Origin: Trichobilharzia regenti
Lineage: Eukaryota; Platyhelminthes; Trematoda; Strigeidida; Schistosomatidae
DNA length: 64,000 bases
Direction: 5' to 3'
Assembly: GCA_944472135.2 (NCBI GenBank)
Contig: OX235263.1
Span: 7,733,517-7,797,516 of the forward strand
Part shown: positions 1 through 10,254 of the stretch, piece after piece
Position numbering within the stretch: the first letter of the stretch is position 1
Layout of the letters: every line of letters starts with the position of its first letter
Made by a program: the position numbers and the translations under genes
Notes under the pieces: generated by a model
Seen by the model: only the letters and a program-made list of their open reading frames with translations
Databases searched by the model: none
What the model was told of the DNA's origin: nothing

Positions 1-404
1 TGTAGACACAGAGTGATTTACACGAACGATAATAGCATTCAAATAGTAACTTGAAACTTGAAATGCATTTATTCATGCAAGTCAATTTAACAATTACTCT
101 CTCGTTTACACTTGGCTGATCCTCTGTCAACCACGTCGCGTAAACCGTTAATGCCCAGCTCTTGCTACACTCGGGCTCACTCTGTTCCTTTAAGTTTTTC
201 AGAAACGCTTAGTAATAACGGACGCAAAATCCAAAACACCAATTGTTGACTCGAGAATACTTTATTGTTACACCAACATATAAAACATATTTCCACTATG
301 GTTTCTGACGGTTTACTGCTGACTTATTTCTGAACAGCGACCGATGAAACGATGACTGTCGTATTGATGACTCCGCGAAAATTGGGGAAGTTGGTTTGAG
401 CAAA
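1..404. other. unassigned stretch, possibly the LTR side of the adjacent retroelement
   Basis: I see no gene here. The stretch lies downstream, in minus-strand terms, of the BEL/Pao-like gag remnant and could hold part of its LTR. No terminal TG...CA pair or second copy is visible in the window to prove it. Confidence 0.3.
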
Positions 405-1190
405 CAACCATGAATTGATCGTTCAATCTTCAACTACATTGACAATTACCTTTAACAGCCTCGAGTTCGTTCCTTACATTCAACGAAAATCTTGCAAATC
501 TTTGACGCAGGATAGGTATCGCCTCAGTATATCCTTCGTTTTTGGGCATAAACTTACAGCACTGCATAGCTCTTGTAGCAACTTCAGTGCAGTACCTCAA
601 CAAATACATTGAGTTCATTTCATAAAAAACCACTGAACATGATCCCGAACTCTTTGATAAACTGTGGATAGTCGGTTGGGTTTCCGTCAATGTACCGAGG
701 CTCGAATTTAGGCAACTTTAAACCCTTACTATCCCTAAACTGCGAACTATGAACGACAAACTCATCATGCTGAACATAATACATATCATTACATTTAACA
801 GGCAACTTATCATTGCTTACTTTCCTGTCTGCTTCCAAAGCGCTTTGTCCCTTCTTTGACCCAGGCATCACTGAACTTGGCCAAGAAATCCGGAAAATTT
901 CCAGATAACACTTGTCCAAAGAAGGCAGGCAGATACGAGGAAAGCCTAACAGAAACTATCATAAGCTGTCGCGCCAATAGAGAGAAAACCATTAGGTAAT
1001 TGTACACAAAATCTAAGAATAATTGTCGAAACCATAAATCGCAACAACACTTTTGATAGTTGCATGAGTGAATTTGTGGGGGCATATGCGGTCATGCACT
1101 TTGCGCAAAGATAGGCGTGGCCACAGCTTGGTTTCTTCTGAGGTTGTACATACCTAGGAACACTCCTTGAAGTGCACAATATCATTTCTG
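405..1190 (-). pseudogene. degraded BEL/Pao-like retrotransposon gag
   Basis: Two overlapping minus-strand reading frames (about 919-620 and 690-430) together resemble the Gag N-terminal region of BEL/Pao LTR retrotransposons. One carries LPKFEPRYIDGNPTDYPQFI, matching the usual pattern of Leu-Pro, a Phe-Asp-Gly-Asn-Pro-like turn, then a Trp/Tyr-Pro-x-Phe segment. The next frame carries the helical part ending EGYTEAIPILRQRF, typical of the segment where gag gives a Tyr-x-x-Ala-x-x-x-Leu-x-x-x-Phe motif. The match jumps frame near 650 and nothing recognisable as protease or reverse transcriptase follows, so this is a broken 5' fragment. Schistosomes are known to carry BEL/Pao elements (Sinbad), but assignment to that family is an inference. 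A DUF1759-type gag of another lineage is the alternative. Confidence 0.5.
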
Positions 1191-1886
1191 CCTGTTTCTC
1201 TGAAAGGAAACTAGTCTTTTGGAAAAAGTTTAAAGAAGGAAGACAAAAGGAACGTCGGGTTTCGGAAATAAACAGCAGGATGAATGTCTGAAGAAGTTAT
1301 GCCTTTCCACACTTAGCTACTGTCAAATTAGAGGTGACTGCCTATAAGACTAAGAATAACCGGAATGACCCAAACAAAGGAATCTTGCCGCTAAGTAGGT
1401 GCAGGCTCCATCGTAGAAATCCACGAAGGATAGCGCACGGAAGTCTTCTCCCGGACGCGCTCCTATTTCCTTTCACTTTGAGTTTTTCTCCTCAGGAATT
1501 CTTCGCCAGTAGATGTGACTTCTCTACCGTCCGTGGGAAGCTGTAAGCGGGGTTGGATAACCATGTAGCACCATAAAGACTGCGTCCAAACGGCCTATTT
1601 CCTCAAAATTCCAAAACACTATTAGTGGGTAAAGACCTAGACTCGTCCTTTTACTATTGCCTACTGTCTTTTGTCCGAATCTTCTGACCAGTCTCTCTAT
1701 TCATTCACACATATATATATGTCAATTTCAAATACTTTTGTCTGTTTGCACGTTTTCTGTTTTTGTCTACGTAACCTACACTAATCACATCTGCTATTGT
1801 CATCTTTCTTTTTTGATGACATCAGGTAAAAGGATCAACTCTATTTACAGTAGCAACACGGTTTTAATACACTGCATACTACAAGC
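1191..1886. other. unassigned intergenic stretch
   Basis: Short open frames only, none with a recognisable motif. No repeat of this stretch was noticed elsewhere in the window. Confidence 0.4.
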
Positions 1887-2085
1887 TGTGCGTCGGTGGC
1901 ACAGTGGTTAGGACTCTCGCCCACCATGCACATAGTCCGAAGTTCGATCCCCTGTCGACGCACACCTGATATCTATGGTCGGCCTGAAAAATTAGGGCTA
2001 CCGATATCCACACTGAAAATTCCATACTTGTACCAAAAATAAAGTGTGGAATCAAGCTGTAATCGAAAATTAAAAAAAGCTTCCT
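1887..2085 (+). repeat. tRNA-derived SINE, family 1
   Basis: A 5' tRNA-like segment has an A-box-like GGCACAGTGGTTAGG and a B-box-like GTTCGATCCC. A family-specific body follows (CACCTGATATCTATGGTCGG ... ATTCCATACTTGTACCAAAA ... ATCAAGCTGTAATC) and ends A-rich. The same unit recurs at 10612-10800, 31368-31545 (minus), 33812-33911, 41399-41590 and 43128-43268, plus a short piece at 11049-11110. It carries no hammerhead motif, unlike the other tRNA-like SINEs in the window. Confidence 0.75.
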
Positions 2086-2428
2086 TTTGGAGTCATCCAA
2101 GGCCACAAAGGTCGAGTGGCGAGACGAACTGCGCAGAAATTTGCCGAAGACCAGGAAATATGATCTTAAAACCAAGAAGCGACCATAAAGAAATCAATTT
2201 GTCTTACACTAGCTAGTAAAAACGATATTGAATATTAAGGAGCCATTAAATCTTGAAAGCAATAGTAAGATGGAGTGTTTCCGTGTCTTCAGTAGACTGT
2301 TTGAGTAGAGAAGTAGGTGAGCAGAGTTAATTAACACTAATGGCTCAGGTCTTATAGCCTGAAATGAAATGACATATGTTTCGTGATTGTCATGACAACA
2401 AAAGCGCGTGATTCGTATTCATTTTCTC

Positions 2429-2848
2429 ATGTCTCATCAAGGAGCTGCTTTACAAAACTACAATAATGAACTTGTAAAATGTATGGCATACATCTTAAAG
2501 TGTATTAAATTTCTAGGTTTTGAGGAGCTTTGCAAAAGACGAGAAGAATTACAACGTCAAATCCAACAAGATGAAACTGAACGCGCTAAGCTCCAAAGAG
2601 AAATAAATGTTCTAAATGATAAACTTAACAGGGTTAATGAAGCACTTCAGAAGAAACTGGCAACAAGAAATGAATATGATAGGACTATTGCAGAGTCAGA
2701 AGCAGCTTACATGAAGGTATGTGTTGGAATCTACTGTTGCAACCTCATCTCATAGATCCTTGAGAGTTCCCAAACTCTACTGACTGTTCTAAAACGAGAA
2801 GGTCAAAATATTGTTCAAAAGGCAACGGCCAAAAATGTTCCTTTGTAA
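2429..2848 (+). CDS. SSNA1: SSNA1/NA14 orthologue, three exons
   Basis: The exons are 2429-2480, 2517-2716 and 2756-2848, giving 114 residues; the human protein is 119. The start gives [17 protein letters not shown], nearly the vertebrate N-terminus, so ATG 2429 is preferred over the upstream in-frame GTG at 2408. After intron 1 the protein reads [16 protein letters not shown] and continues as one uninterrupted heptad-rich coiled coil through [19 protein letters not shown]. Exon 3 gives [15 protein letters not shown] and a short basic tail. SSNA1 self-assembles into fibrils, binds microtubules and sits at basal bodies, centrosomes and the midbody; in this worm it would fit cilia, flame cells or sperm axonemes. 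Both introns are GT-AG and only 36 and 39 nt. Unspliced reading through them remains open, which hides the exon structure from simple ORF calling. Confidence 0.95.
2481..2516 (+). other. SSNA1: 36-nt intron 1 of the SSNA1 gene
   Basis: The intron runs from GTATGG to TTCTAG. Removing it joins T|GT into a Cys codon and restores the conserved C-x-EELC segment. Retaining it inserts 12 residues absent from the family. Confidence 0.92.
2717..2755 (+). other. SSNA1: 39-nt intron 2 of the SSNA1 gene
   Basis: The intron runs from GTATGT to CATAG, phase 0. It separates ...AAYMK from ILESSQTLL, two segments contiguous in family members. Confidence 0.93.
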
Positions 2849-3563
2849 TAATAGACTCAATATGTGTTTATTAATTGTAAATAACTGTGTTATTGAGTAT
2901 TAAAGGTACTCTTGTGCTTTTCATTTAAAGGCAATATAATTTGTAAGCATCTAATAACCATAATAATATAAAGTATACAATCAATAAAAACTGGGAGGTT
3001 CTTGAAGGAAACCTACTAAATAACCTGAATTTTAGAGTCAGCCAATGATCGTTGTGAGATTTTGTATTTCTTGAAGATATAAGTCTATAAATGGTGTTAT
3101 GTTTGCATTTTATTTTGTGTCACGGCTAAACCAGTGTGCATATAACGTTTTGGATACTTTAGGAGTGCATTCATGTTTAAACTCTGCTTTTCAAGTATAA
3201 TACGACTAGTTTTTACTACTTTATTCTGCGTTACCTTTTTTTTCCACAGTAGTGAAGAATTGGTAGTGTCGGCTAATTAAAGTTTGGTTTATTTTATATT
3301 TATCTTTGTTTGGATTATTTCATTACATACTACAGTCAGAAAAACTGTATATTCACATGCCTTTCGTAGTGTTTATACGGCACTACATTCTTATGTGTCG
3401 GAGGTGAAAAGGGTGAGCGAAAAATATTCGTTTTGATAACTTCCTCATCAGATTTTACTGTTATCCATTTATAATAGCTAGAAATTAATTGTTATTTGAC
3501 CATGTTAATGTTCTTTTTAATAAAAGTAACATTGGATCATTCACATTAAAATTCCAAGGGGTA
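2849..3563 (+). other. SSNA1 3' UTR and intergenic DNA
   Basis: An ATTAAA hexamer at 2899-2904 is followed by a short T/G-rich run, and an AATAAA lies at 2993-2998. Either could be the polyadenylation signal of the upstream gene. Beyond about 3050 I see no gene and no repeat shared with the rest of the window. Confidence 0.5.
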
Positions 3564-3812
3564 TGTGTGCGTCGGTGGGACTCGCCAAATACGCAGTTTG
3601 TTTTTCGGTTCAATCCCTTGCCACCGACGTACTCCTCCTTTACCTCACTAAACCAGTAATAAGACTGGTAAATAGGGAAAGTTGTGGGGCATGAGGCTAG
3701 CGCTCATCCCGTAAAAATAATAAATACCACTTCCGCGGACACTTCAAGCCTCTAGCTTGAAGGCGCTCTATGTTCCAGTGGCGACGTAAAGGAATAAAAA
3801 AAATATATGAAT
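3564..3812 (+). repeat. SINE family 3, tRNA-like head and RTE-like tail
   Basis: The head is a tRNA-like segment with B-box GGTTCAATCCC. The body contains TACTCCTCCTTTACCTCACT and a GAGGCTAGC segment. The tail (GCTCTATGTTCCAGTGGCGA, then AAAGGAATAAAA) resembles the 3' ends of the RTE-type LINEs in this window. A better preserved copy is at 29818-30075. The resemblance of the tails suggests RTE enzymes mobilise this SINE. Confidence 0.65.
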
Positions 3813-3861
3813 AGATTGTTAGTAGATTATAGTTCAAAATAGTATGCGTGTGTGTCTGTGG

Positions 3862-4640
3862 TATTATTATTATTGTTCCCTTGGGTTCTTAGTGGAACGT
3901 AGGGCTTCAACTGCACGTCTCCACTTCCTTCTGTCTTCTGCTGTACTTTTCACTTGCATCCATGTTAGTCCATACTGTTTCAACTCCTCTTCACACCGTC
4001 TCCTCCATGTCACCTTGCACTGACGTCCCACTCACCTCGTGCTTCCCTTTCGGCCTGGTTCCACTCGAGAAATGGCCTGACGCGCGCGCGATGTCACCCA
4101 GCGGCCTCCCCAGCGAGCGAGTGTCAAATCCATCCCCACTTTCTCCTACATATTTGTTGGGCGATTGGTTCTTGTCTTGTTTGTTGTTGTTGTTCCCATA
4201 GTTGGTGATTCTTTCCGGCCCGGCCATCTGATCTTATGTATAAATCCACCGAAGACAGTTGTTGGTTGATAAAGGTCTGGTCTGCAACAGGCTGTTGGAA
4301 ATATTCTTTGTGACCTGTCCGCCAACTTTCTGATCCGTATACAAGAACTGACGGACTTGACGTTTGTATTGAAAACCCGACTGAACTTTGTTGTTGATGC
4401 TGCAGAGTGACGAAGATTTCCAGATTGGTTTCAGGTTGATGAATGTGTGTGTTTCTCTCCTGCCTTCCCGATTCTCGCTCGATTTGACATCCTAGTCCGT
4501 TCCGACTGCTCGTAGTTGAGACAATGCTCCCTAGTGAATGAAGTAATCTCTTTCAAATGCCTCCCGTTGATGGTGATTGGCGCTAGATGTTGCTGTTGTT
4601 GTTGGTTGGTTGGTTATTTTCATAACATCCGTCTGTGGTA
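3862..4640 (-). mobile_element. RTE-type LINE, 3' fragment
   Basis: Read on the minus strand this is the 3' part of the RTE family found near full length at 48119-51353. It ends in GTTCCACTAAGAACCCAAGG followed by an (AAT)n tail, which lies at 3862-3876 on the + strand. It is 5'-truncated, as usual for target-primed integration, and frames are broken throughout. Confidence 0.8.
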
Positions 4641-4739
4641 ATGTGCATAAATATAACACTAAACTAACATTAGGTAATATTAAGAAGGGGATTAACGCAA
4701 CAACTAAAGACACTAGAAGGAAAATAATTTAGAAAATAC

Positions 4740-5533
4740 AGTCAAGTTAAACTTTAAGCGCCACTGACTACCAATGGAGTTCGACCGCAACAATGACTTT
4801 AAAACGCTCACTGAGCAGGTCAGTGAAACCTGGCAAATAATGTTGTCACCGTCAATAAAATATGCTCATCGAAATGTTATGCTATTAAATGGGATATCTG
4901 GCGAGTTTCAGCTTAGGCTTGAGGAAGATTAAGTTACGCTTAAAGCCAGGGACAAGTTAGGGTCACGTTAACCTAATAAGGGCGATATTAGGGTTGGTTC
5001 GAGTTAGATTATAGTTTAATCAAGGGGGTATTTTCCCGTTGGGGTTAGGTTCAGGAAAGATTAGGGTCATTGTTAGGGTTAGAAGACCTAAATAATTACA
5101 TGCATAGAACGTGGTTAAATTTCTCTGTTGATATAAGAATAGAACTTATGCACTCTGGTAGAGTATAATTCCATTTTAGGTAAAATTTATTTTGATAAAT
5201 TCTCAGTGTTGTACAGTAGTATTTCCTGATGAAGTTTTGAGTACAATTTATTGCTCAGGAAATATTACTGTATCACACTATGAGGCTCTATCAAAATAAA
5301 TTTCACCTACAATGGAATTATACTCTGTTGATAGTCCAACTTAAAACTGAGAGCAGTTTTTATCACATGTGAGAGGCAGGTATCCTCTGTAACACTTTTC
5401 TACAGTTTTTATGCATCTTTTTCATAAATATATAAGTATACCATGCACAAAAATACCTCCTTAACGTGATTGGTGCGTTCGAGGTCATTCGCTGATTGGT
5501 GCTAGTTAGTGGTGCTTAAAGTCTAACTTTGCC
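4740..5533. mobile_element. Merlin-derived MITE with 8-bp target duplication
   Basis: About 794 bp, bounded by inverted terminal repeats: GTCAAGTTAAACTTTAAGCG on the left and, on the opposite strand, GGCAAAGTTAGACTTTAAGC. The 8-bp direct repeat GAAAATAC flanks it exactly (4732-4739 and 5534-5541). Eight-bp duplications are diagnostic of the Merlin superfamily, and the termini match those of the transposase-bearing Merlin at 18157-19037. No transposase reading frame is present, so it is non-autonomous. The interior has many TTAGGG-like blocks. Relatives are at 42217-42764, 44768-45150 and 45447-45996. Confidence 0.88.
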
Positions 5534-6091
5534 GAAAATACCTAAGGGGAGCAAGAAATCATCAAACACTTACAATTAGGTAATGATGACCGAGGTAAGG
5601 AAAGTGTCTGTGCAGACTTCTTTTGAAGATGGATTTTGACAGCTTCAACTACATATATAGAAGATGAACTTGTAAGACAAAATTAAGATTAGTCGAAATA
5701 CAACAGAGAAGTTTCATTGCCTTGTTGACATCAAATGTGTGTTCTGTATCTTCATGGTGTGCTAAAACATTTACGAATACACCTTGTTTGTCTCTCGCTA
5801 AACTACCATGCACGATGATGTTTGGAAGAGCGATATGATTCTTACATGTATAGTTACAGAATAGATTATAATTTTAATATTTATTTTGAATTATTGCAAC
5901 ACTTTAATTCCACTAACTTGACAAGATTAAAGTTCTTTCAGCCTTGTGTATGCCGTCAAAGTAGGTGTACTTACACTTACTTATATGTTGACTAGGAGGT
6001 TGAACTTCCTAAAAAAGGTTACTTCGTGGATTATAACTGACTGACCGGCGCTTTGAACAAAAGCCCAACAGTTCAACTCCCCATCTTTCTT
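5534..6091. other. intergenic stretch with a dispersed repeat
   Basis: No gene is seen. Around 5680-5830 the text (AAATTAAGATTAGTCGAAAT, then TTGCCTTGTTGACATC) has a diverged counterpart at about 25730-25800, so it is an old interspersed repeat of unknown type. Confidence 0.4.
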
Positions 6092-7965
6092 ATCGATTTA
6101 TTTATTAGATATACTACACGGTGAAATAGTTAGATTCACTGGATGACGACTTTTCGAACACAACTTATAGTGGTTCATGATAATATTAGTTTTAATTACC
6201 CAACATCAAAGCTTTCGTTTTATAGTTCTCTCTAATCTTTTCTATTGATTGTAGGGCGAGCAGAGTTTTTTCAGTTATCCAGGACATGTGTTGAATCATT
6301 CCTATTGCACGTATTCTCAGTTAATTTGACAAATAAAGCTTTCGTTTTAGGACTGTCATCCCATTCTGTTATGGGATTATATATAACTGCATGTAGTGTG
6401 TATGCTATGACTGAGCTGTTCTCCAGATTCCTTATCTTATTATGTTCAACTGATCTAGATCCTACTAGAATTTTGTACTCTGCTAGTCTGACTGACCCCG
6501 TTCTACTACTTTGATCTATGTATTTGACCTGACAGTCATAACGGACAGAGTATTAGACAAATTGTCTGTCTGTTTTCGATATAGAACATTTACACTGATG
6601 TTCAGAAGTTCAAGTCGCCACACTCCCCACATGTAGCACACAAAGCAAGAGAAGAAAGTAAGAGAAATGCATAACAGCGACAGTAAACAGATGTGTGAGA
6701 CAAAGGAATAGTAATAAGGAAGAACAATATAGTTTCATTGGAAATCATAAGTCACAAGGAGTGGATACATCTTTGCTAGCCATTGAGAACGATGAGTTTG
6801 AGCCATATCACCAATTGTTTCCAACCATTGGTTTTTACCGTCCCGAGGACCCCAACCCCGACCGATAGCTGCTACCTTGACGTGGTGGTTGGACTTGCAC
6901 ATTACGATGACCCAACAAGCTTCACTGGCTGGAATCAATGTTCCTGTAGGTGCTACCATGCCAGAAAGGTTGTTAGGATAGCGATTAGACTAAAAGCAGT
7001 TGCCGGCATTGTGCAAGGATCTTTCTTACACTATGCTGGGGGTCTGAGGGCGAAGTCATACTACTGGGGAACAGGGATGTAACAGCAGTGAGGTGTTTCC
7101 CTCAGATGGCCAGCATGCCAACCAGCTATGCTGTCTCTGTACTACGGAGAGAGGGATTCAGAAAAGGTCTACTCCAACAATTTTACATCCTGATTTACCA
7201 TACGGTGGTCCGTAACCGGCAGTAAGTTTACTAATATCGAACCAATCCCAGAAACCAGTTCACACAGGCCGTGTGTGTGACCAGCCTCGAGCAGTTGTCC
7301 CCTGGGCTGGGCTCTGCGGTCACGCAACATTCTTTCTGTTTCAGGTACCTGAAGAATCAATCAACTTCCACGGTGTGGGCAGCCGGGAAGTAATAACCAC
7401 TCACACACTTCCAAAAGCATACGAAGCCTTCCTGAACATCATTCTCTTTTACTCACATCACCTTCCTCATTAGACAAACTAAATTGTTTGGTCTAATTGG
7501 CTCCACAGGATTGATCTTTTAACTGACAAATCTTGTTTCTAATTGAGTTTGTGAGTAGTTTGAATGTCAGCCACTTTTATTCTTGCCTGCATTGTTAAGG
7601 ATTCTCCGTAAGGTGATGATTTCTGAGGTTCCTTCTTTGTATGGAAATACTACTAGTGATTTAAATTCCTTATTGTTTATGCTGTCATTATCCTGTACCT
7701 GTATGACGTACATGTCGCCATTGTTAATGTTATTACTATTATTAATAATAATAACAACGACTTTATTTTTACATTTTTCTACATACTTTCTGATTAATTT
7801 ATCAGGATAATTATTAAGTTTTAAAGCTTCTCCTCTTATATGCCTCACTTTCTGTTTTAGATTCTCCTTGGTACTATTTAGTTTTTAATTGTCCTATTTT
7901 TGATAGCGTTATTAAAAGACGGAGATTATCTGAAAAATGTGATGTATTTGCGTTATACATTTCGA
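6092..7965 (-). mobile_element. Penelope-like element fragment, split by a LINE insertion
   Basis: Minus-strand pieces at about 7860-7479 and 6551-6240 match the parallel copy at 59485-60395 in the same order. First comes a linker with LKLNNYPDKLIRKYV and PYKEGTSE, then YIDQSSRTGSVRLAEY, corresponding to the Tyr-Ile-Gly core of a GIY-YIG nuclease. That order is the C-terminal architecture of Penelope-like retroelements. The two pieces are separated by a 907-bp LINE insertion (6562-7468). Stops and indels are frequent and Gly of the core is replaced by Asp here, so this copy is dead. Confidence 0.72.
6562..7468 (-). mobile_element. RTE-like LINE family B, 5'-truncated, with 10-bp duplication
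   Basis: The insertion is framed by ATTAGACAAA at 6552-6561 and 7469-7478. Its minus-strand 3' end begins at a TTGTCTGTCTGTTTT stretch and matches the 3' ends at 36165 and 26265. Homology to family B continues to about 7120. The remaining 350 bp to the second duplication must belong to the same insertion, although I could not match them elsewhere in the window. Confidence 0.78.
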
Positions 7966-8169
7966 ACAGTCTGATCATACATTTACTTGTCTAGTCAATA
8001 TATATGGAAAAGTTAAATTATCTATAGTTTGGTTTGTAAGGGTTAGTTATATTTTTACGAGTTGAGTACTCTCTCTTCAAGTTTAGAGTACACTGTCTAC
8101 ACATATCTATAATCGAATGTTACAGGCATTATTTAATGCTTTCTATACTTTGGTTTGTAAGGGTTAGTT

Positions 8170-8560
8170 ATGTTTTTACGAGTTGATCACGGATTGATAT
8201 CAGTTAGAGAACCATTGAAAACCAGAACTGGAGTACTGGACAGCTGTTTTGTCAGCCTAGTTTGGGAATCATTGGCAGTACGCACCCACTGGGATTCGAA
8301 CCCAGGACCTTCCGGTTACAAGGGTCGCGCTAAATCACGAATTGGTGGAAGTTAGAATTCATGAGCCATTGAATCGGGTCCCAGTGGCTGAATGGTATAC
8401 GAGCTTGCTTGCCTTGTAACCGGAAGGTCCCGGGTTCGAATCCCAGTGGGTGCGTACTGCCAATGATTCCCAAACTAGGAAGAAACAGCTGGCTGTCCAG
8501 TACTCCAGTGCTGGTTTTCAATGGTTCTCTAACTGATATCATTTCGTGATCAACTCGTAA
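8170..8560. repeat. SINE family 2, head-to-head inverted pair
   Basis: Two copies face each other; the arms include 8260-8323 and 8413-8480. Each has a tRNA-like segment (CCAGTGGCTGAATGG as A-box-like, GGGTTCGAATCCC as B-box), then TGCGTACTGCCAATGATTCC and CCCAAACTAGGAAGAAACAG, a degenerate form of the hammerhead-like block seen in other copies. The shared 3' end runs GGTTCTCTAACTGATATCA. About 90 bp separates the arms. Confidence 0.75.
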
Positions 8561-8565
8561 AAAAA

Positions 8566-8937
8566 GTTAAATTAAACAAAGTGACAAAAAAGGATTTAAG
8601 AATAATTAACACAACGTTTGGTAATCCAATCAAATAAGGATTACCAGGTAGGTTAAGAGTAATAACAAACTGTTTTTGAATACACAAGGGGGCGTGCTTA
8701 AGTTTATGAATAGCTATAGCCTCAGCGTATTTCAGTAAACGCCGTTGACCGTTTTTATAGATGACCTTAAAGGCTGAGTTAACATCAATCTTATGGTTCA
8801 TCTCGATTAGATGTTTAGCTATTGACTTGATAAGTAAATGTGTGATCAGGTTTTTCGAAATGAATAGCGCAAATACATCAAAGTGGTTTTTCAGATAATC
8901 TCCGTCTTCTAATAACGCTATCAAAACTTATAAAAGA
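8566..8937 (-). pseudogene. Penelope-like element, C-terminal nuclease-domain fragment
   Basis: A 124-codon open frame on the minus strand carries IAKHLIEMNHKID, then FKVIYKNGQRRLLKYAEAIAI and a tail ending TLNLPGNP. This is the His/Glu half of the GIY-YIG nuclease module plus the extreme C-terminus of Penelope-like proteins: the helix with E-H-L, then the Glu-Ala-Ile helix. The Tyr-Ile-Gly half is missing. It parallels the C-terminal region of the copy at 23200-23990. Confidence 0.7.
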
Positions 8938-8945
8938 GACTAATT

Positions 8946-9234
8946 GTTTTTAATTGCCCTATTACTTAAGCATTTCATCAATCCTATTTCTTACTGATAT
9001 ATAGGGTGACTGACTGACACCAAGAGTCAAAGACTTTATCAGATCGATATCACGCTTTGATTCTAACTAATGAAAAATCTTCTATCCTATAAATTAATCA
9101 CTGTTTGTTCACATTAAGATTATAATACACGCGTTCAGTTGATCTGATCCATCGAAATGATGGTTTGGTTATGCAAGTTAACTTATTGAAAGCAGTACTA
9201 GCCACTCCGTTGTCGTTGTTAAATGAGTAATAGT
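8946..9234. other. unassigned short stretch
   Basis: AT-rich DNA without a recognisable gene or repeat partner. Confidence 0.35.
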
Positions 9235-9890
9235 GTAACAACAGAAGACAAGGGTCAGCCAAACAGATCGTTTACTAAGGAAATCAACACATATTTATGG
9301 ATTTTCATGTACATTGTTATAGATTATTGTCAACAGAAAAACACAGTCTTCTGATTGGTGGTTTCTCTCTGAACGTTAATCGCTATCATCTCCTTGTGAC
9401 TGTTTCTTGAATGTCAGATCATCTATATGCTAATTGTATCCGCCTACGCAACGTCTTCGTTCTTATTTTTCTCACGACCAATATTTGGGACATAAATCTT
9501 GACGCAAATTAATGTCTACCGATTTGGCTAACAGCCAGCTCTCACCATACTCGTCCCCACCCCATCAAAGACTCGCGACTGAAGTTGGTACGGTCTTCTT
9601 GGTTCTTGGGGCTTTGTTCGTTTGTCTTGCTGTCTGGAACCTCGGCACTCGCTGGTGTTCACCTGTTTCTCTTTTTTTTTACCATTGTGGTTGTGTCTGC
9701 GCCGCCCCATCTCAAAGTGACCGACCATATGTGGTCCTTCCCACTTACTTTGGAAACTGTTTGCCTGACCCTGTCGCACATTCGTCGGTATTCCGCCTCA
9801 CATTTTTCATTTGCAGGCTTTCTCCCGACCTCAGCAGCGTCTCGAGCAGCAGCTTCATAGCTGACAGATCTTGAAAGCCACTCTTACGAT
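9235..9890 (-). mobile_element. internally deleted Gypsy-type element, 3' end with LTR
   Basis: 9235 to about 9480 is an LTR-like block beginning TGTAACAACAGAAGACAAGG on the + strand. Related blocks are at 20007-20270 and, inverted, at 46848-47175. Next to it, in minus orientation, is a short coding stretch in which a gag-like segment (DLSAMKLLLETLL) runs straight into the extreme C-terminus of pol (SKWEGPHMV ... RVFDG). The WEGPxxV motif is typical of the post-integrase region of Gypsy pol. Reverse transcriptase, RNase H and the integrase core are missing. The copy at 20007-20850 has the same fusion. A 73-bp block at 9476-9548 repeats at 9890-9962. Confidence 0.65.
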
Positions 9891-9962
9891 CAATATTTGG
9901 GATATAAATCTTGACGTAAATTAATGTCTATCTATTTGGCTAGCAGTCAGCTCTCACCAGAG

Positions 9963-10254
9963 TAGAAGCTATAAATTCAACAGTAAGAGGCTGTGATTTA
10001 TCTTAAGGTTGTATATATGTTCTTTTATAGGAGATTCTTGTCAGAGGTCCTCAGGCTTGTTCTTTAGAGATAAATTAGTATGTCAAAGGTTATCTGTGTT
10101 GCTGTTCTCTAGCAGCAATTGACCAGTTGTACCAAAAGTGATGCCTATCAGTACCAGGTTTATTGGTGGCTTATCTCATTTATGAATACTGATGACATGA
10201 TATCAAAAGACTGTGTGATGTGTACTACTGACAAGATTTATAAGTAGTAGTAGT
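9963..10254. other. unassigned short stretch
   Basis: No gene or repeat was recognised. It ends in a short TAG/AGT run next to the RTE fragment. Confidence 0.35.

Larger units (their letters stand above)
7885..8945. repeat. nested inverted-repeat structure of Penelope and SINE parts
   Basis: The outer arms, about 7890-7990 and 8840-8937, are inverted copies of one Penelope segment (both contain the 13-mer GACGGAGATTATC when read 5'-3' on the coding strand). The inner arms are the inverted SINE pair at 8170-8560. A 39-bp block beginning TTTGGTTTGTAAGGGTTAGT occurs twice in direct orientation (about 8029 and 8150). Confidence 0.6.

Noticed and set aside
2408..2428. N-terminal extension of SSNA1 from a GTG codon (adds seven residues)
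   Set aside because: The family begins at the equivalent of [13 protein letters not shown], and GTG starts are rare in animals. The ATG at 2429 fits exactly.
8380..8455. A functional tRNA gene at the well-preserved tRNA-like head
   Set aside because: The A- and B-boxes are good but the acceptor stem does not close, and the unit continues into the SINE body. All tRNA-like segments here belong to SINEs.
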